DNA of 64,000 nt from Phaseolus vulgaris (GCF_000499845.2 NC_023755.2:230750-294749); one strand, 5' to 3'; numbered from the stretch's first letter, positions 1 through 13,700 are shown. A program made the numbers and translations. The notes: a model not told the origin generated them from the sequence alone.

Positions 1-2385
1 CCTCAGAGTCACACTTGAAGCTGGCAGAGATGGTGGTCGCACTATTGGAACACGTCTCACCACTGAAAATGCTTCATTAAGACGTGCTACACGACCCATC
101 AGCTGAGACACCTTCTGAAAAAGTTGTTTTTGAGAGACCCACAAAATTTTCCAAACAATGTAAGCACACATAGACAAGTATCGACAAAACCACCATCATA
201 TGCATGATGCAAGTGGGCAGGGATGCATGCATGCATGACCACTCCTCGACAACATCAAATCATAATGAACAAGTTGTCACTAAAAGCTTTTAGACGTGGG
301 TTTCCAAAGTCTTCCTCTACCTCTGTTTATTGGCTATCATTCGCCTGATCAGCTCCATTGAATCAAGAGCTTACACTGGCTCCTCTTCTCCTCACATTGT
401 CATAAAAATTCTATATACAACAAGGGAGAACAAAAACTCCAGAATATGGAAAAGCTAAAACGCCACAGAGAACCCATAAACAATATACTGTACCCCGTAA
501 CATGCTGAAGGGTAAACCTTAAAGATGAGATCAGTCTGTACCAAAGGACAACACACAACCACACAGATCATAAATCTCAGCCCTCTTTTGGTTCCAGGTT
601 TTACAAAAAAAGTTGATGAACTGTCCAAAACTGCTCAAGAGTTAGTAGTAATGGCGGGCACAACAGCAGATTAAAGACACCCTTTTTATTAATTGAGAAT
701 CTCAATGAAATTCAGTAGCTAACACAAGAAATTCTAGCATAATGCATGATTCATTCTATGTGGTCTTTGCTCAGCATTAAAGTCAATAGCACGAAACACG
801 GACAGGTTCTAGAATTAACAATTAATTTTCTTACGGATACTGGCAGCCAATTTGAGTTGAACATATATTGGCTTTGTTACATTTAATAACAAAAATCAGA
901 AAACAACTAATGCGTCAAGATACAATTTATTCCCAAAAAATATGTTGCTTGGGTTGTATTTATCCTCAAAAGTCCCTACATATATAGAAAGCAATCCCGA
1001 AGCTGCCAATTCATGTACAAGACAAAACATTGGAGGAATCAAAGCAAGCAACCATGTCCAGTAACATCTTTAGGAATCAGATTATATAAATGTACCTATG
1101 ACTATTCAACAATCTAACTTCAAGCATACTTAGTCACCTCACCGCAGACACCCAACCAACTCATAACAGCTTATCAATGCATGTTTAGGAAGAATCAACA
1201 CTCAAATTTAAAGAAACAACAACTTGTTCTTTGGAAACTCTCAAAATAAATCCGTAAAAACAAGCAATTATCTCTTCAAAATAAGCCAAACACCAAACAC
1301 ACACTTTCTCATCTTCCAGAAGTCACAGCTCATTATTCTTTGATAAAGAGAGACATCCTTTGTTGTTTCTAAAAGGCGACATATTTAATTTAAAAGAAAA
1401 ATTATTTAAGACAGTCAAACACTGATACGAGTTAGACCAACGCCTATAGGTGTCAAAACGGGTTACACTAAGTTGGTTGACCCAAACACACCTAAAAAAA
1501 TATAGGGCTTCGGCTTTGAATTTTGATCCTGAAGTAACCGTATGCATTTTCTAAGTCTGATTTTGATTATTTTAACCCACAAAGTCTATTTGTACGACTA
1601 GCCCATTTTGCCACCTAACCTAAAAAAACCTCTTCCGACAAACCCAACTTCCATTCATTAGACAAGCAATTACATGTTATGGAAAATGCTTAATTTTCAA
1701 ATACCTCTCTCACAGTTCGTAAAAATAAACAATTATGTCTTCAAAAACAATGCTTTGAATATGTATGTATATATGCATGTGTGTATATGAAGGGAGCAAG
1801 GACCTTATCATCGAGAGCGAGGTTGAGCTTGACGGTCTGAGTCTTGCGCTTCATGCTGTACAACCTCCTTCCCAGGAAGAGGAGTCCGAGAAAAGCGGCA
1901 GCAGCAGCCACAGAGAGAGACCAGACAGGGAGAGGCAGAGGCAGAGGGTTCACCCAACACCTCAACACCTCAAACGGAACCTTCCACCACACCAATCTCT
2001 TCTCCTCCCCCTCCTCTTTCACTTCCTCTTCTTCCGCCTTCAAACTCTCCACCGCCGCAGGCTCTGCCACAGACTCTGCCTCAGGCACCGTCACCGCCGT
2101 GGACGCGTCGGAATCGGAATCTGCAGTCCAGGGAGCGGCGGGATTGGGAAAAATCTGATCGGCGACATAGGAATCATCGAAGTTGCGATCGACATCGGAA
2201 TTGGAAGTGGAATTGGAATTGGAATTGGAATTGGAATTGGAATCGGAATTGGGATGGTGATCGGGAGGGAGGAGGGCGAAGTGGTCGTGGCGGATGGCGG
2301 GGAGAGTGGGGGCGGGGAAGAGGAGGGGAACGTCGTCGTTTGGGTGAAGGAATTCCCAATCTTCAACTTCGATTTGCGCGTCCAT
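1..2385 (-). CDS. DUF6821-like single-pass membrane protein, 3' end missing
   Basis: Two exons are visible on the minus strand: 2385-1804 (194 codons) and 114-1, which runs off the window. The donor (AAG|GTCC) and acceptor (TTTCAG|AAG) join in phase 0. The intron of about 1.7 kb shows nothing else. The protein opens with an acidic, aromatic stretch (VEDWEFL), then a Ser/Asn tract at residues 46-63, an acidic region rich in Glu at 100-130, a WWKVPFE motif at 133-139, a hydrophobic segment at about 154-172 and a basic RRLYSMKRK tail. Exon 2 gives KVSQLMGRVARLNEAFSVV, which I recognise as the conserved C-terminal part of plant DUF6821 proteins. Function is unknown. It is probably anchored in an endomembrane with the long acidic N-terminus in the cytosol (inference). 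The stop codon lies left of the window. Confidence 0.82.
2196..2252. repeat. In-frame hexanucleotide (GGAATT)n repeat
   Basis: About eight imperfect GGAATT units lie inside exon 1 of the DUF6821-like gene. On the coding strand they encode alternating Asn-Ser. Because the unit is six bases long, gain or loss of units keeps the frame, so the length of the Ser/Asn linker can vary between alleles. Confidence 0.9.
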
Positions 2386-2468
2386 GGTTTCGATTTGAAA
2401 CGAAACCCAAAGGGAAAAGAAAAGAATTAAGGAATGAAGTTAACCCTAGGTTTCAATTTGGGGAACTG

Positions 2469-2535
2469 CTATATATAGTAACTCACTTTCACTGACACTT
2501 CACACTTTCACTTTCACTTACACTTTCACTTACGG
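2469..2535 (-). promoter_or_regulatory. TATA box and pyrimidine/CACTTT-repeat promoter of the DUF6821-like gene
   Basis: Read on the minus strand, TATATATAG lies at 2477-2469, about 85-90 bases before the ATG at 2385, a usual spacing for a plant TATA box. Just upstream, at 2486-2535, the plus strand carries several direct repeats of CACTTTCACTTA type. Confidence 0.5.
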
Positions 2536-2539
2536 TTAC

Positions 2540-3119
2540 ACTACGCGCCAACACCGTTTCACTCTTTCGTTTTATTCAACTACTAATTTATTATTATTAT
2601 TATTTTATTATTATTATTATTATATAAGAAATTTATCTTATCTTACAACAAAATACATTGTTAATGCTGAATGATTACTTATTTTCTTCGAAGATGTGTG
2701 AATATAAAAATAATAATAAAATAATAATAGTTTTGCACGAAAAGCTTTTTATTTAATTTTTTTATTGTGAAAATGTAGTTATCGGTTTATATAGTCTGCA
2801 ATGCATGCTTACCGTACCATTATGAGAGACGTGCTAAATAGGGCTTCGATGCCGTGATGACGCGGGGCAATCCTTGTGCTAAGAGATCTGGACCGTTGTG
2901 ATGAAAGGATCCAACGGTCCATTATTGTTGCAATTCATTGATAAGTGGGTCCTTAAATGTAGTACCACTTATTTATTAATAACAAGTACACAATGTTGTA
3001 TGAAGTTTTATTTGGTGAGGTTACATATCTCTTTCTTCTTGAATTTATTGAGGTTGTTGGATGAATACTCCTAAAAATAGTTAGGTTAAGGAGAGGAGAG
3101 TTTGATCTTGGGAAAATTT
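2540..3119. other. Intergenic, AT-rich, with an ATT microsatellite
   Basis: There is an (ATT)n-type tract at 2588-2623. No reading frame with coding character was seen. Confidence 0.6.
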
Positions 3120-4930
3120 TAAAGGAGATTTGAGGTAGATACGATTTATCAATTTATGAAATGGTTGAAAATGACTTGTTTTATTCGTTAGGTTATGAGT
3201 GGATGGATCCTAAAGTGGTAAAATATATTTTTATGTATTGTCGGGAACTATGATAGAATCGTATGCAAAGAGCATTCAAATACTCTAGGATGATGTCAAG
3301 ATGGACATGATTGCAATCAAAAAGTGCTCGACCATTGACAATATGTGTCACAATCGAGTGGGTAATCCCTTAGAGTTTTGTTATACATATAGTTGTATGT
3401 TCTCGGATGTCTTTGTCTGATTACCCTTTGATGAGTTCATCACAGCTATGCCACACACCCTTAATGTGGCCCCATCTCAACTTCATTTAAAGTGTTGGCT
3501 TCACTTCAAGCCTTTCGACTTTTATATGATATGTTCGGTTTGCATTTCTATCCTCAAGTCTTTTTGCATTACTCGCCCTAGGACATTTGTTGGTTGGTTG
3601 TCATTAGTGAGTCAGTCAAGTGTTTGTCTTTTTTCACCCTACACATCCTTGTACAAAAACTTTAAAGGTGAGTTCTTCAAGGCGATCATCAAGTCATCTA
3701 GCTGAGACCACTTCTTTGATAGGGATACATCAAAATTTCTCCTATATTGGACTTAGAATTCAGTTTGATATCAAAGGTGGTCGAGATTTATGATAACTAA
3801 TGAGGACAAATAATTCTTTGGCGTCTTATATCTCTTACCTTGGAAGTTACACACTCAGAAGATACCTAAGATATATCTTTCACCACAAAGATGGGTGAAC
3901 TTTAGCGAATATGTCTTTGTTATCCTTTCTTTGATGTATTTGGTCAGTGTTAACTTTGCTAAATGTTTTTTTGGTTTTGAGACATAATGACTCAATATGC
4001 TTATGGTTTCCTACAAGTGTTGAAGGGATCAAGACAAGAAAAGAATCAAGTCGATAAGGCTTCAGTTGTTGCCACATCAATTACCGAGACCCTCCTCCCC
4101 CACCCCGACTACTCATAAGAAGGACCTTGTGCAGTCCCTCTTGAGAAGAAAATTAAAAGGGAGAAGTCGAATAAGCATTTGTCTCCATGGAGATTTCCAA
4201 AGAGGGCTTGACCATCAACTTTGGATGTTCAAAGCAATTCTTCTAAACATTTCCATGAATTTTCTTAAAGATTCATTCTTCTCCTATCGAATATTAATGA
4301 AGGTGAGAGATGTCAACTGATGTGGTCAACTTGTTACAATTTGTGTCTTAGTTTTAGTCATTAAGGTCTCAAAGTTGTTTGTGGAAAATGGGGGAAGTTG
4401 AGTAAACCAACTTAGTGCTACTCTGTTTAAAGATGTCGAGAAAACGCGACATAGTTGGCATCGTTCGAAGTATATAAGTCTATACATCAAACATGTTCAT
4501 AAAGGTCACCTATTCCATCGTATCAGTCTATATTTAGGCTCATTCAATGTTGGGATGGGGGGACTTGACATTCATTATCCTTTCCACAAAAGGGTATCGG
4601 TGTGCACTTCCCTATGTCAATGAGGTGTTTTTCGAAGTGTGAAGTTGTGATTCCACTTCCAACGTTTGGGTTTTGGAAATAGGAGGTGCTTCGGGTCTCT
4701 GACATTGTTATATTTTTAGTCATTGGTTATAGGTACTCCTCCTTATGAGGTTGGGATGACTTTAGTGCCTCTAAATCTCTTCACATTTTCTCATTTCTTA
4801 GTTTGAGGACTCAAATTTCCTCAACTTTCTTTTGTTTCAAATTGGCTAACTCTCTTTAAAGAGATTTAAGGAGTGTCATGTGATTGACTTCAATCGTTCT
4901 TGAATCTACTGTCCTTTGATCACCAGTCAC
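3120..4930 (+). mobile_element. Decayed gypsy-type retroelement fragment (PF04195-like domain)
   Basis: From 3429 the plus strand reads LPFDEF and then TLNVAPSQLH, followed by a degraded stretch ending in YKNFKGEFFK at about 3655-3685. This order is typical of the 'putative gypsy type transposon' domain (PF04195) found in plant retroelement gag-like ORFs. Stops and frame breaks interrupt it on both sides; the longest open piece is 3448-3705. Further retroelement-like but frameshifted sequence seems to continue to about 4.9 kb. No LTR, primer-binding site or reverse transcriptase was recognised, so it is an old fragment. The outer limits are estimates. Confidence 0.55.
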
Positions 4931-6170
4931 ATTTCTTATTAATATCAACAAATTTCTAAGTGTAATTCATTTTGACCCATGGTGGACGTCAGTTGTTTAC
5001 GCATAGAATCGATAATGGATCTTCCTCTCTTAAATATCATATTTTTCAAATTTTATCCCGATACTCCTTGAATTCTCAGTATTCTAAAAGTGAAGAATAT
5101 ACTTACAAAAAGTTTTCTAAAATTTAATAGAATATGACAACAAAATTTTCCATACTTAATCAAAATTATCTCTATTATAGATTAATTATTGACAAGACAT
5201 ATTGAATTAAATCCTTTAATTAACCATTATATATTATTAAGATTGATTATGATTTTGGCTAAATATTTTCGAGAATAAACTTTGGTACACCTCAAGCACA
5301 TGTCTCAATCTATGACCGTACACTTTTCTGGAACATTTTTAAATTTTGTATATTATTTTTCTAAAGAAAATATTTCAAACCTGCATTTTTTTTTTATGTC
5401 AAACTAATTTAAAACATAGAAAGTCACCATGTTATCACATCATCAATTAATGATGGTATTTACGGTGGAAAAGACTAAAATTAATGACAAACCTAATTTA
5501 AATATTAAGACTAAATTAAAAGATTACAAGTTTAATTGGTGAAAAGAAAAGTGACTAAAATTGATCAACCAGCCAAAATTTATTTTTATTTAAAAATTAA
5601 ATATTTAAAACATAATATATAAAATATATACACGTTAAACAAATTAATGACTAAAAAATAATTATGTGATTACTTTTAATAATGATTCTTTATCTATAAA
5701 ATCATATTAAAAATAAATTTTATATCAAATTTTAAATTTCAAATTTAAGATTTATGATTTATATTAAATTTTTAACATATTTTTTTATATTTTAAAATTA
5801 TATATTAATGAATGATATGAGAACCGTCTTAATAGATGTACTGATAAGTTTAATAAACACTCAACATACTAATGACTATAATATTATATTAAAAGTAAAT
5901 TTTAAATATAATTTAATTTTATAAAAAATTAATAAAATTTATAATTATTTATATATTATAAAATATCTTAATCTCAAATATTAAACCCTAATAGTTTTTA
6001 TGCAACAACAAAATATTATGAACAAAATTTAAAATTAAACCCGTAAAAATGATCAAGACTGCATTTTTAATGAAAAAATAGGAGAAAAAAATAGCATAGT
6101 GGAAAATGCTTTACACCATAAAAATGTTTTACTGCGCAAGAAAAAAAAAATGGTACCTTTAGGGCAGTGA
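4931..6170. other. Intergenic AT-rich DNA
   Basis: Low-complexity A/T sequence without a coding frame. Its last part borders the 5' leader of the FAR1-domain gene. Confidence 0.6.
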
Positions 6171-7085
6171 AGTTCAGACGAACAAACACCGCACTCCAAC
6201 CACACCCACCAAGGACACACTGCTTTATCATCATTCTTATTTTAAGTTCAGTTTGTTTTCTTCATATTTCGATGCTCAATTGCTCAATTTTTTTTTTTAA
6301 TTTCTCATATGGGATTGAGTTTTGTTTTTAATTTGTTCTGGTTCCCATTTTTCAAAAATTGATCTTGTGTTGATTAATTTTGCCTGTTCTTTGTATTGTT
6401 TAATCCATGGATTGCACAATTGGGTAAAGATCAAAGTTTTGTGATGTTGGTGAGTTCATTGTGTTTTTGCACTCTGCATTTCTGATTCTGGGTTTCGTGG
6501 GATAGCGTTTAGGATTTGTGTAATGTATATTTCAGGAACATTGACTAGCTTGGCCCAATTTGTGATTCAAAATGGTTCACTGTTGATGGCTAAGAAGGGT
6601 TCTTGAAAGGATCTCCCCCCCATTCTCCTTGTTTTCTTTTTAACCCTCTTCTTAATGTCCCTTCAGTGTGTTATAATTTTTTTTTATCTTTTTTTTCTTG
6701 AAAACCATACATGTCAATTATGCTACACTATTCAGCAAGCTGAGTTTTGATTTGAAGACTTTAAAAAGACTAGGTGATGAATTCTTAGACTTGGAAATTG
6801 GGTGCTATACCAGTAGTGATGATGATGATAATGTATTTCATCTGCTGAGAAAAGAAAACTTACCTCACTGATTAGAATTTGTTGGGAATATCTTAATGAA
6901 CTTTGTTTTGATCACTTAGCTTTGAGTATGGCCATGATCAGTTTCTGTTCCTTGTACAAAATTGATTGTTTTATTGAAGACAAAAGCACAAGCTTTGTGT
7001 TTATATCAATCTGTTGATTCTGGACAGGGTTTTTAAGGCTACATACATTTTCGTGGTTTGCTGATGCATTGCGTTGTTATGCAAC

Positions 7086-8827
7086 ATGGAATCTCAATTA
7101 GTAGACAGAAATGATGCCATGGAAGTTTCTGGGGATGTGGATTTAAGTACATATGAAGTTCAGGTAGAGCAAGAAACATATAAAGGTATGTTACTGTAAA
7201 TTGTAATCACATGATTTTGATATGGAATTCTGATTGAATAAAACTGATAATATAAAGCCCTGCATCCTTGTCTCATTTATATTCACATATCACTATGATA
7301 TGTGGAAAGTAAATTAATGCACATGAATCAGAGAGAGTTCGTATCAGCAATTACCTACCCTTTAAACCCCACTTTACAATAGTGTTGGAGTTACTCTTCG
7401 AATTTATAGTTTGTTCCATGTTACTTAGTTATGTAATCTTTGTTGATTGTTCGGGTGTGTAAAAATTATATCTTTACAATAGTTATGACTTTGATTTAGT
7501 TAATTATTCAACATCATAGCTTAATCCTACAGTATGCAACCCCTCCCAAATGCCTTATATTATGTGCATTACTTCAGTGGTTCATTTATGCTGCATTTTC
7601 TATGCTTTTTGGCCATACCCTCCTCCCTAAACAAAGAAATATTCTGAGCAAACCCCCTTTCATAACCTCATTCAAGGACCAAACCTAAGAAATCAGTTTT
7701 ATTTTACTCCTGTCTTAAAGAAACATATCACTGAGAACTTCATTGCAAGGGATTCACATGGTTTGAAGTGATTGCTTGGATGGCATCCTTCCACTGGACT
7801 CCTTTTTTTTTTCACTTTTTATTGGGAATGGAGCAATAAAATTTATGCCTATCTCTGCGTGTGCATTCATATGACTGTTAAGGGTTCTATATGGGGAGAA
7901 TTGAGTCAAATCCCAGGTGGCATATAGATCTTCTGATTATCTATAGAATTGTTGATTTCTTCTCTGCAATTTAATGACTTGAATTTGAATTTCTTTCTTG
8001 ACATTCCATTCTTAGTTAATAACAGAAGTGTTATCTCCTGCCTTATTTATTCTCATTATGAGGAAATATTTTGATGGGTTTCAGAGATTTATTTTTGTGA
8101 CAGTGGATCCAAATGAGGGGTGTAGAGTACTAGAGAGTTCTTCTGGGGGAGAGTTGGGTATCTGTGATGATGATCATGCTATTCAGGAACCATATGAAGG
8201 CTTGGAGTTTGAATCTGAAGATGCTGCTAAGATATTCTATGATGAATATGCCCGACGTGTAGGATTTGTAATGCGTGTGATGTCATGTAGACGGTCAGAA
8301 AGGGATGGTAGGATTCTCGCCCGCCGGCTTGGGTGCAATAAAGAGGGTTACTGCGTCAGCATCCGAGGGAAATTTTCATCGGTTCGTAAACCTAGGGCCA
8401 GCACAAGGGAAGGGTGTAAGGCAATGATTCACATCAAATATGAGAAATCTGGAAAATGGGTGATAACAAAGTTTGTGAAGGATCATAATCATCCATTAGT
8501 AGTCTCTCCACGCGAAGCACGCCAAACAATGGTAGGTTCATATTTCTTATCTATTTGTGTACTATGTTGTTCAAAATTATGTTTTCTAACATTTCCTTAT
8601 CATCTTTTGTTGCTTTCTGGATTTAGGATGAGAAGGATAAGAAAATTCAGGAATTAACAGCAGAACTTCGGCATAAAAAACGGTTGTGTGCAACATATCA
8701 AGAACAGCTGACTTCCTTTATGAAGGTTGTTGAAGAGCACAATGAGAAGCTATCTACGAAAATTCATCATGTAGTTAATAATCTCAAAGAATTTGAATCC
8801 ATAGACGAGCTTTTGCACCAAACATAG
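7086..8827 (+). CDS. Small FAR1-related (FRS/FRF-type) DNA-binding protein
   Basis: The coding exons are 7086-7185, 8104-8531 and 8627-8827, all with GT-AG borders and matching phases (1, then 0), giving 242 aa. The start is the ATG opening MESQLVDRND; upstream, 6.17-7.08 kb is probably 5' leader with introns. Residues of about 60-170 form a FAR1 DNA-binding domain, a WRKY-GCM1-type zinc fold: FYDEYARRVGF, the Cys residues of RRLGCNKEG and REGCKAM, and the DHNHPL His pair. The last exon encodes a charged helix (about 177-242), probably a coiled coil. The MULE-transposase and SWIM regions of full FHY3/FAR1 are absent, so this is the short form that keeps only the DNA-binding part, likely a nuclear regulator (inference). 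Confidence 0.9.
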
Positions 8828-10380
8828 CTGCGAATCACGAGGGTATTTAAGCTCTTAATATTTAGCATTTACCTATTCCATCATAATATATCTAAACTCT
8901 TTCAGAAACAATTTTCTCTCTCACCTAAATATCTGATGAAGTTCTTATTGAGGTTTTTTCTTTGTTCTAAAACTGTGTTCATGTATCCTAACAACAGTTA
9001 CTGATGTCTATAGTTAGTTTTGCATAACATGAATTTTAAGCCTAACTCAATCTTATAAACCTGGTTTGACAAAGTTTGACTTACTTATAAACTATGAAAT
9101 GTCTTTATCTCTAGGTTGACGTGAGATATTCAACAGATCATTTAAATGCCATTTGGGAAGTAGATTTGTATTTCATAATACTGAATGATGTATTGGTTTA
9201 ATGTATTTATTTACTTGGGGGCACCAATATTTAATGCCCTTATCCTTACACAGACTTCAATATTTTCATGTCTATTGGCATCTGTGCAAACTAGAGCACT
9301 TTACTTAAAATATACAATTTTGGTTACATATTTTGAAGATTTACATCTTAAAAAGAAAAAAAAAACTTCTGCACATTTAGATTCTAAAGTGCATAATTCT
9401 GATATTTTCCTGCACCTTCTGCATCCAATTTTATGTAATCAATTTATGTTAACATAAACATAATCATTGCAGCTATATGTTTGAACCATTCACTGATTGG
9501 ATTGCTTTAAGGTTATGATGTCAAGCATTTGTAAAAATGTAATGGTTATTGCTCTACCTTCTGGTGTATATATTTTTACTGTTATGACATGAGATTCATG
9601 CAGATTCTAATCTTCCTTAGGATTCATGTGTTGTGCATAATGCAGGTTGTGGTTGACAACTAAAATGTTTTGTCATGTTCAAAGAATGATCCTTGTATCC
9701 TTCATGAACTGCAGACTCTGATTCAGTGAATACTTTGGTAGGGCTACCCTATTTTTCTTGGGAACTTGTAAGGGCAGTCTTGCCACAAAGAGAAGGCCAC
9801 CCTATGTATAAACTCTGAAACTTTATACCTTGTCACACACTACCTTGAAATTTTGTGACATTTTACTTTGTATACTTTTTGTACTCCCCTCATATTACAC
9901 AACAAAATGTAAACAATAATATTGTGAATTACTAAGTTTGATTCTAATATAATATTATTGTTGATAGGACAATTGTGTTGGATGCTTTATTGTCAATTAA
10001 TCCATTTTCTTTGCAAATATTGTCTATAACTTTTTTAAATAATAATAAATTTTAAGTATTTTCAGACCCTCCAATTTGAAAATATAGACCATTCATGTAA
10101 TGATTAGAAAGAATCTATTTACACATTGAAGAATTACCTACAATAAAATTCTGAAAATTATTTATTTTATAATTATTTTTTTGAAACTTTTTTATAATTT
10201 AATAATGAATTTTGTTTCTTTTTTTTGTAAAAAGCTGCTTGTTATAAAATTATTTATTTATTTTATAATTATATTTTATAAACATGTTTTTCTATAAATT
10301 TAATGATAACTTTTTATAAAAATTAATTATTATAAAAAAAATAAATCTATGAAGCTCAAACACGTTTCTTAAATAATGTG
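8828..10380. other. 3' flank of the FAR1-domain gene and AT-rich spacer
   Basis: The 3' UTR probably reaches into this region. After about 9.9 kb the sequence becomes strongly AT-rich. No other gene is supported. Confidence 0.5.
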
Positions 10381-10448
10381 TGTCGATTATACATATCGGA
10401 TATCGACATTTGTATGTCGAGCATACATATTGGATATCGACATTTGTA
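10381..10448. repeat. 34-bp tandem duplication upstream of the 10.75 kb gene
   Basis: Two units, 10381-10414 and 10415-10448, share TGTCGA..CATACATAT.GGATATCGACATTTGTA with few differences. They lie about 300 bases before the next start codon, inside a likely promoter region. Confidence 0.85.
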
Positions 10449-10751
10449 TACTCGTACGATACATATAATTAAAATGTTCAATTGAAAAAATATTTGTTGG
10501 ATTTCAGATATTTTACACTATTATAATCCAATGTTAAAAAAAAAAATACATTAATTTTTTAAAATCTCAATGTAAATTTTTATTATAATTACGAAAATAA
10601 AGAACTTTTTCATGTTTCGTATGTTGTATTTTATACAGATATTGTATTTTATACGTATTTTCGTGTCTAAAAAAGAAAAAGTTGTTCTTTGTGTTGTGAA
10701 GAATGAAATATGTGATTCTTTCAGAATCAAATTGGCGTAAGATAGCATTCA

Positions 10752-13700
10752 ATGTCAAGCCAAACCCACAAGCTGTTCCTCGAAAAATGGCTAACCATCT
10801 GCTCCGCCACTACCGCCACCGCCACTTCCGCCGCTAAAACCACCGCGCGAGCCATCGTTCAAGCATGGACCACGCTCCGCGACTCTCTCCAATCCCCTTC
10901 CACCGAAGACCCCCAGCAATTGCACCAAACCCTTCAAACCCTAGTCAATTCCCAATCCTCCCTCCACGTGGCAGAACCCCAAGCCAAGCTCCTCCTCACC
11001 CTTCTGCAATCCCCCACCTCACGCCGCTCCTTCCCCCTCCTCCTCACACTCCTCTACGTCTGGGTTCGAAAATCTCACAACCTTAATCCCACAATCGTTG
11101 ATTCCGTACTCAGAATTCTCTCTTCAACTCCCTCCGATGATGCCATTTTCCCTCAAAGTCTTCTCCTTTTGGGCGCTTTTTCCTCCTCGCCTTCCATTTC
11201 GGAGAAAACCAAGACGCTTTGTTTGGAGATGATGGTGGGACTGTTGGTGGGGGTGAACAAGAGTAAGCTGTTTGTTGAAATGCCGCGTGTTCTTGCTGGA
11301 ATTGGTTACGCTTTGTCGTCCTCAGTGACTGTTCATTCAGTGGAGATGTTGGGTTTCCTGTTTAGGATTTGGGGGAAGGGAGAGGGCTGTGTTGCTCATG
11401 GACTCATGGTTCTTTATCTGTTTGATTGGGTTGTGGAGAATTTGATTGGCTTTGGGTATTCGGATAAGATGGGTGTTTTGATTCGAGAAGGTTTCGGGAG
11501 GTTTAAGGAGGAGCATGCTTCGTTTGCGGTTTTCATGGCTGCGGTTGGAGTGATTCGGGCTTTGGAGAGACGAGGAGTGGGAGCTGGCCTTGTTTCTGGA
11601 ATGGGGGTGAAGGATTGTGTGGTTGGTAGGATTGAAGGTTTGGTTAGTGATTTGGTTTCGAGGAGGTTAAGGTTTGGTTATGGTGATGATAATGAGGGTG
11701 ATGGTGTTGAGGAAGACAGGCTTTTGCTTCGGTGTGTGTCGTTGGGATTGGCTCGGACTGTAGCATTTTCAGGACATTCGTCTTTGTTTGTTTGTCTTGC
11801 TTTGGCATTGTTGTCTGAGATATTTCCATTGCCACGTCTGTATCAATCGGTGTTTGAGAAGTCGGGTGAGTCTGGTGGTGTGGAGCTTAAGGAGATCAGA
11901 GAACATTTGGATGGTGTACTGTTCAAGGAAGCAGGAGCTGTGACTGGGGTGTTGTGCAGTCACTATGCTTTAGCTGATGAAGAAAGTAAGAATGTGGTTG
12001 AGAATCTTATGTGGGAATACTGCGGGGATGTCTACTCTGGACACATGCGATTGGCTGTGATGCTTAAGGGTGAGAAAGATGTGTTGCTTGAAGGTTTGGA
12101 AAAAATTGCAGAATCTGCTTTTCTTATGGTTGTGGTATTTGCTTTGGCTGTGACAAAACACAAGCTGAACTCAAGTTTTTCCCAAGAAATTCAGATGGAT
12201 GTTTCGTTGAAGATACTGGTTTCATTTTCTTGCATGGAGTATTTTCGCCACGTCCGGTTGCCGGAGTATTTGGAGACCATTCGCAAGGTGGTTGCAGGTG
12301 TTAAGAATGAGCATGCCTGTACTTCTTTTGTGAATTCCATGCCCTCGTATTCTGACTTGACAAACATTCCAGGTTTGCATTTTCATTTGAATTGCTATTA
12401 TATTTATTTATGTTATTGTCTTGCATTTTACAAGACTCTACATGTCTTCTAGACCAGAAAACCAATTACTTATGGTCCAAGAATGAAGTGCAAACAGCTC
12501 GCATTTTGTTTTGCCTACGAGTCATTCCAACTTTCGTTGAATGTCTGCCCAGTCTTGTGTTCAGAAACATCGTAGCTCCAATTATGTTCTTGTATCCTAT
12601 ATGAAATAAGTATATATTTGGTTTTTGCACAAAATAGTTACTGCCAAATGTTCTCTCTACAGTATTTTGTTTATGATCTATTTTGAACACATATTAGCTA
12701 ATTTCAACCATCCATTCAATAATATTTTGGGGTCCCTGACCGCATGATCATGCACAGAAAGTTGTCTTCCTTATTTAACAAAATTAGATATATGGAGCAC
12801 CCAAATGATAAAGTAGCTCGAGCCTCTCATTCTGTGTTCATGACATTTATGACTATGGGGAAGGATTCTGAAGAGAACGATAAAGCTTCATTGAAGGAGC
12901 TACTTGTTTTCCATTACATGCAAAGATCCTTGGTGGTACTGCATTCTGCTAAAAAATTTCTAAATCCTAAATCTCTGGGACTGATAATTTGGAATTCATT
13001 TTTATGTTATTGTCTTATGTGAACATAGGGATATCCTGGCATTACTCCTTTTGAGGGTATGGCTTCTGGGGTTGTAGGAATGGTCCAACATCTTCCTGCT
13101 GGAAGCCCTGCCATCTTTTATTGCATTCATAGTCTTGTTGAAAAAGCCAATAAGCTCTGTTCTGAAGTCTTCACTCACGAGGCTGATGCGTGGAAGAAGT
13201 GGCAGGGAGAGCCAGAACCAAGCAAGAAATTAATGGATTTGCTTTTACGTTTACTTTTCCTAGTTGATATACAAGTAAGTTGTTAACTAATTATGTGACT
13301 TTGCCACATTATTTAAATTTAAGCCATATAGACCTTGCAAAATGCAAATGATACATGTTCTTAAGTTGGGGGACCCATTATAAAGAGTTATCCATTAAGT
13401 ACTTAAAATTGTTGTTTTGGGAATTGTATCATTCCACATGCTTTAAATATTGCCTCTAAACTAGATCATGTAAGCATCTTTTTGCTACATTTTAGGTCTT
13501 GTCCGACCTGATGAAGCTGTTGGCACAACTGATCACCAAGTTACCACGAGATGCACAGAACATTGTTTTAAATGAATTATATTCACAAGTGGCTGATTCT
13601 GACGATGTTGTCCGCAAGCCCATATTGGTTTCATGGCTTCAGTCATTATCTTACCTTTGCACAAAGGCCACAGATCAAAATGCAACCTACCGAAAAAGTA

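Noticed and set aside
1765..2430. 221-codon open frame on the plus strand
   Set aside because: It is the shadow of exon 1 of the DUF6821-like gene on the minus strand; its Gly-Ile run is only the reverse reading of the hexanucleotide repeat.
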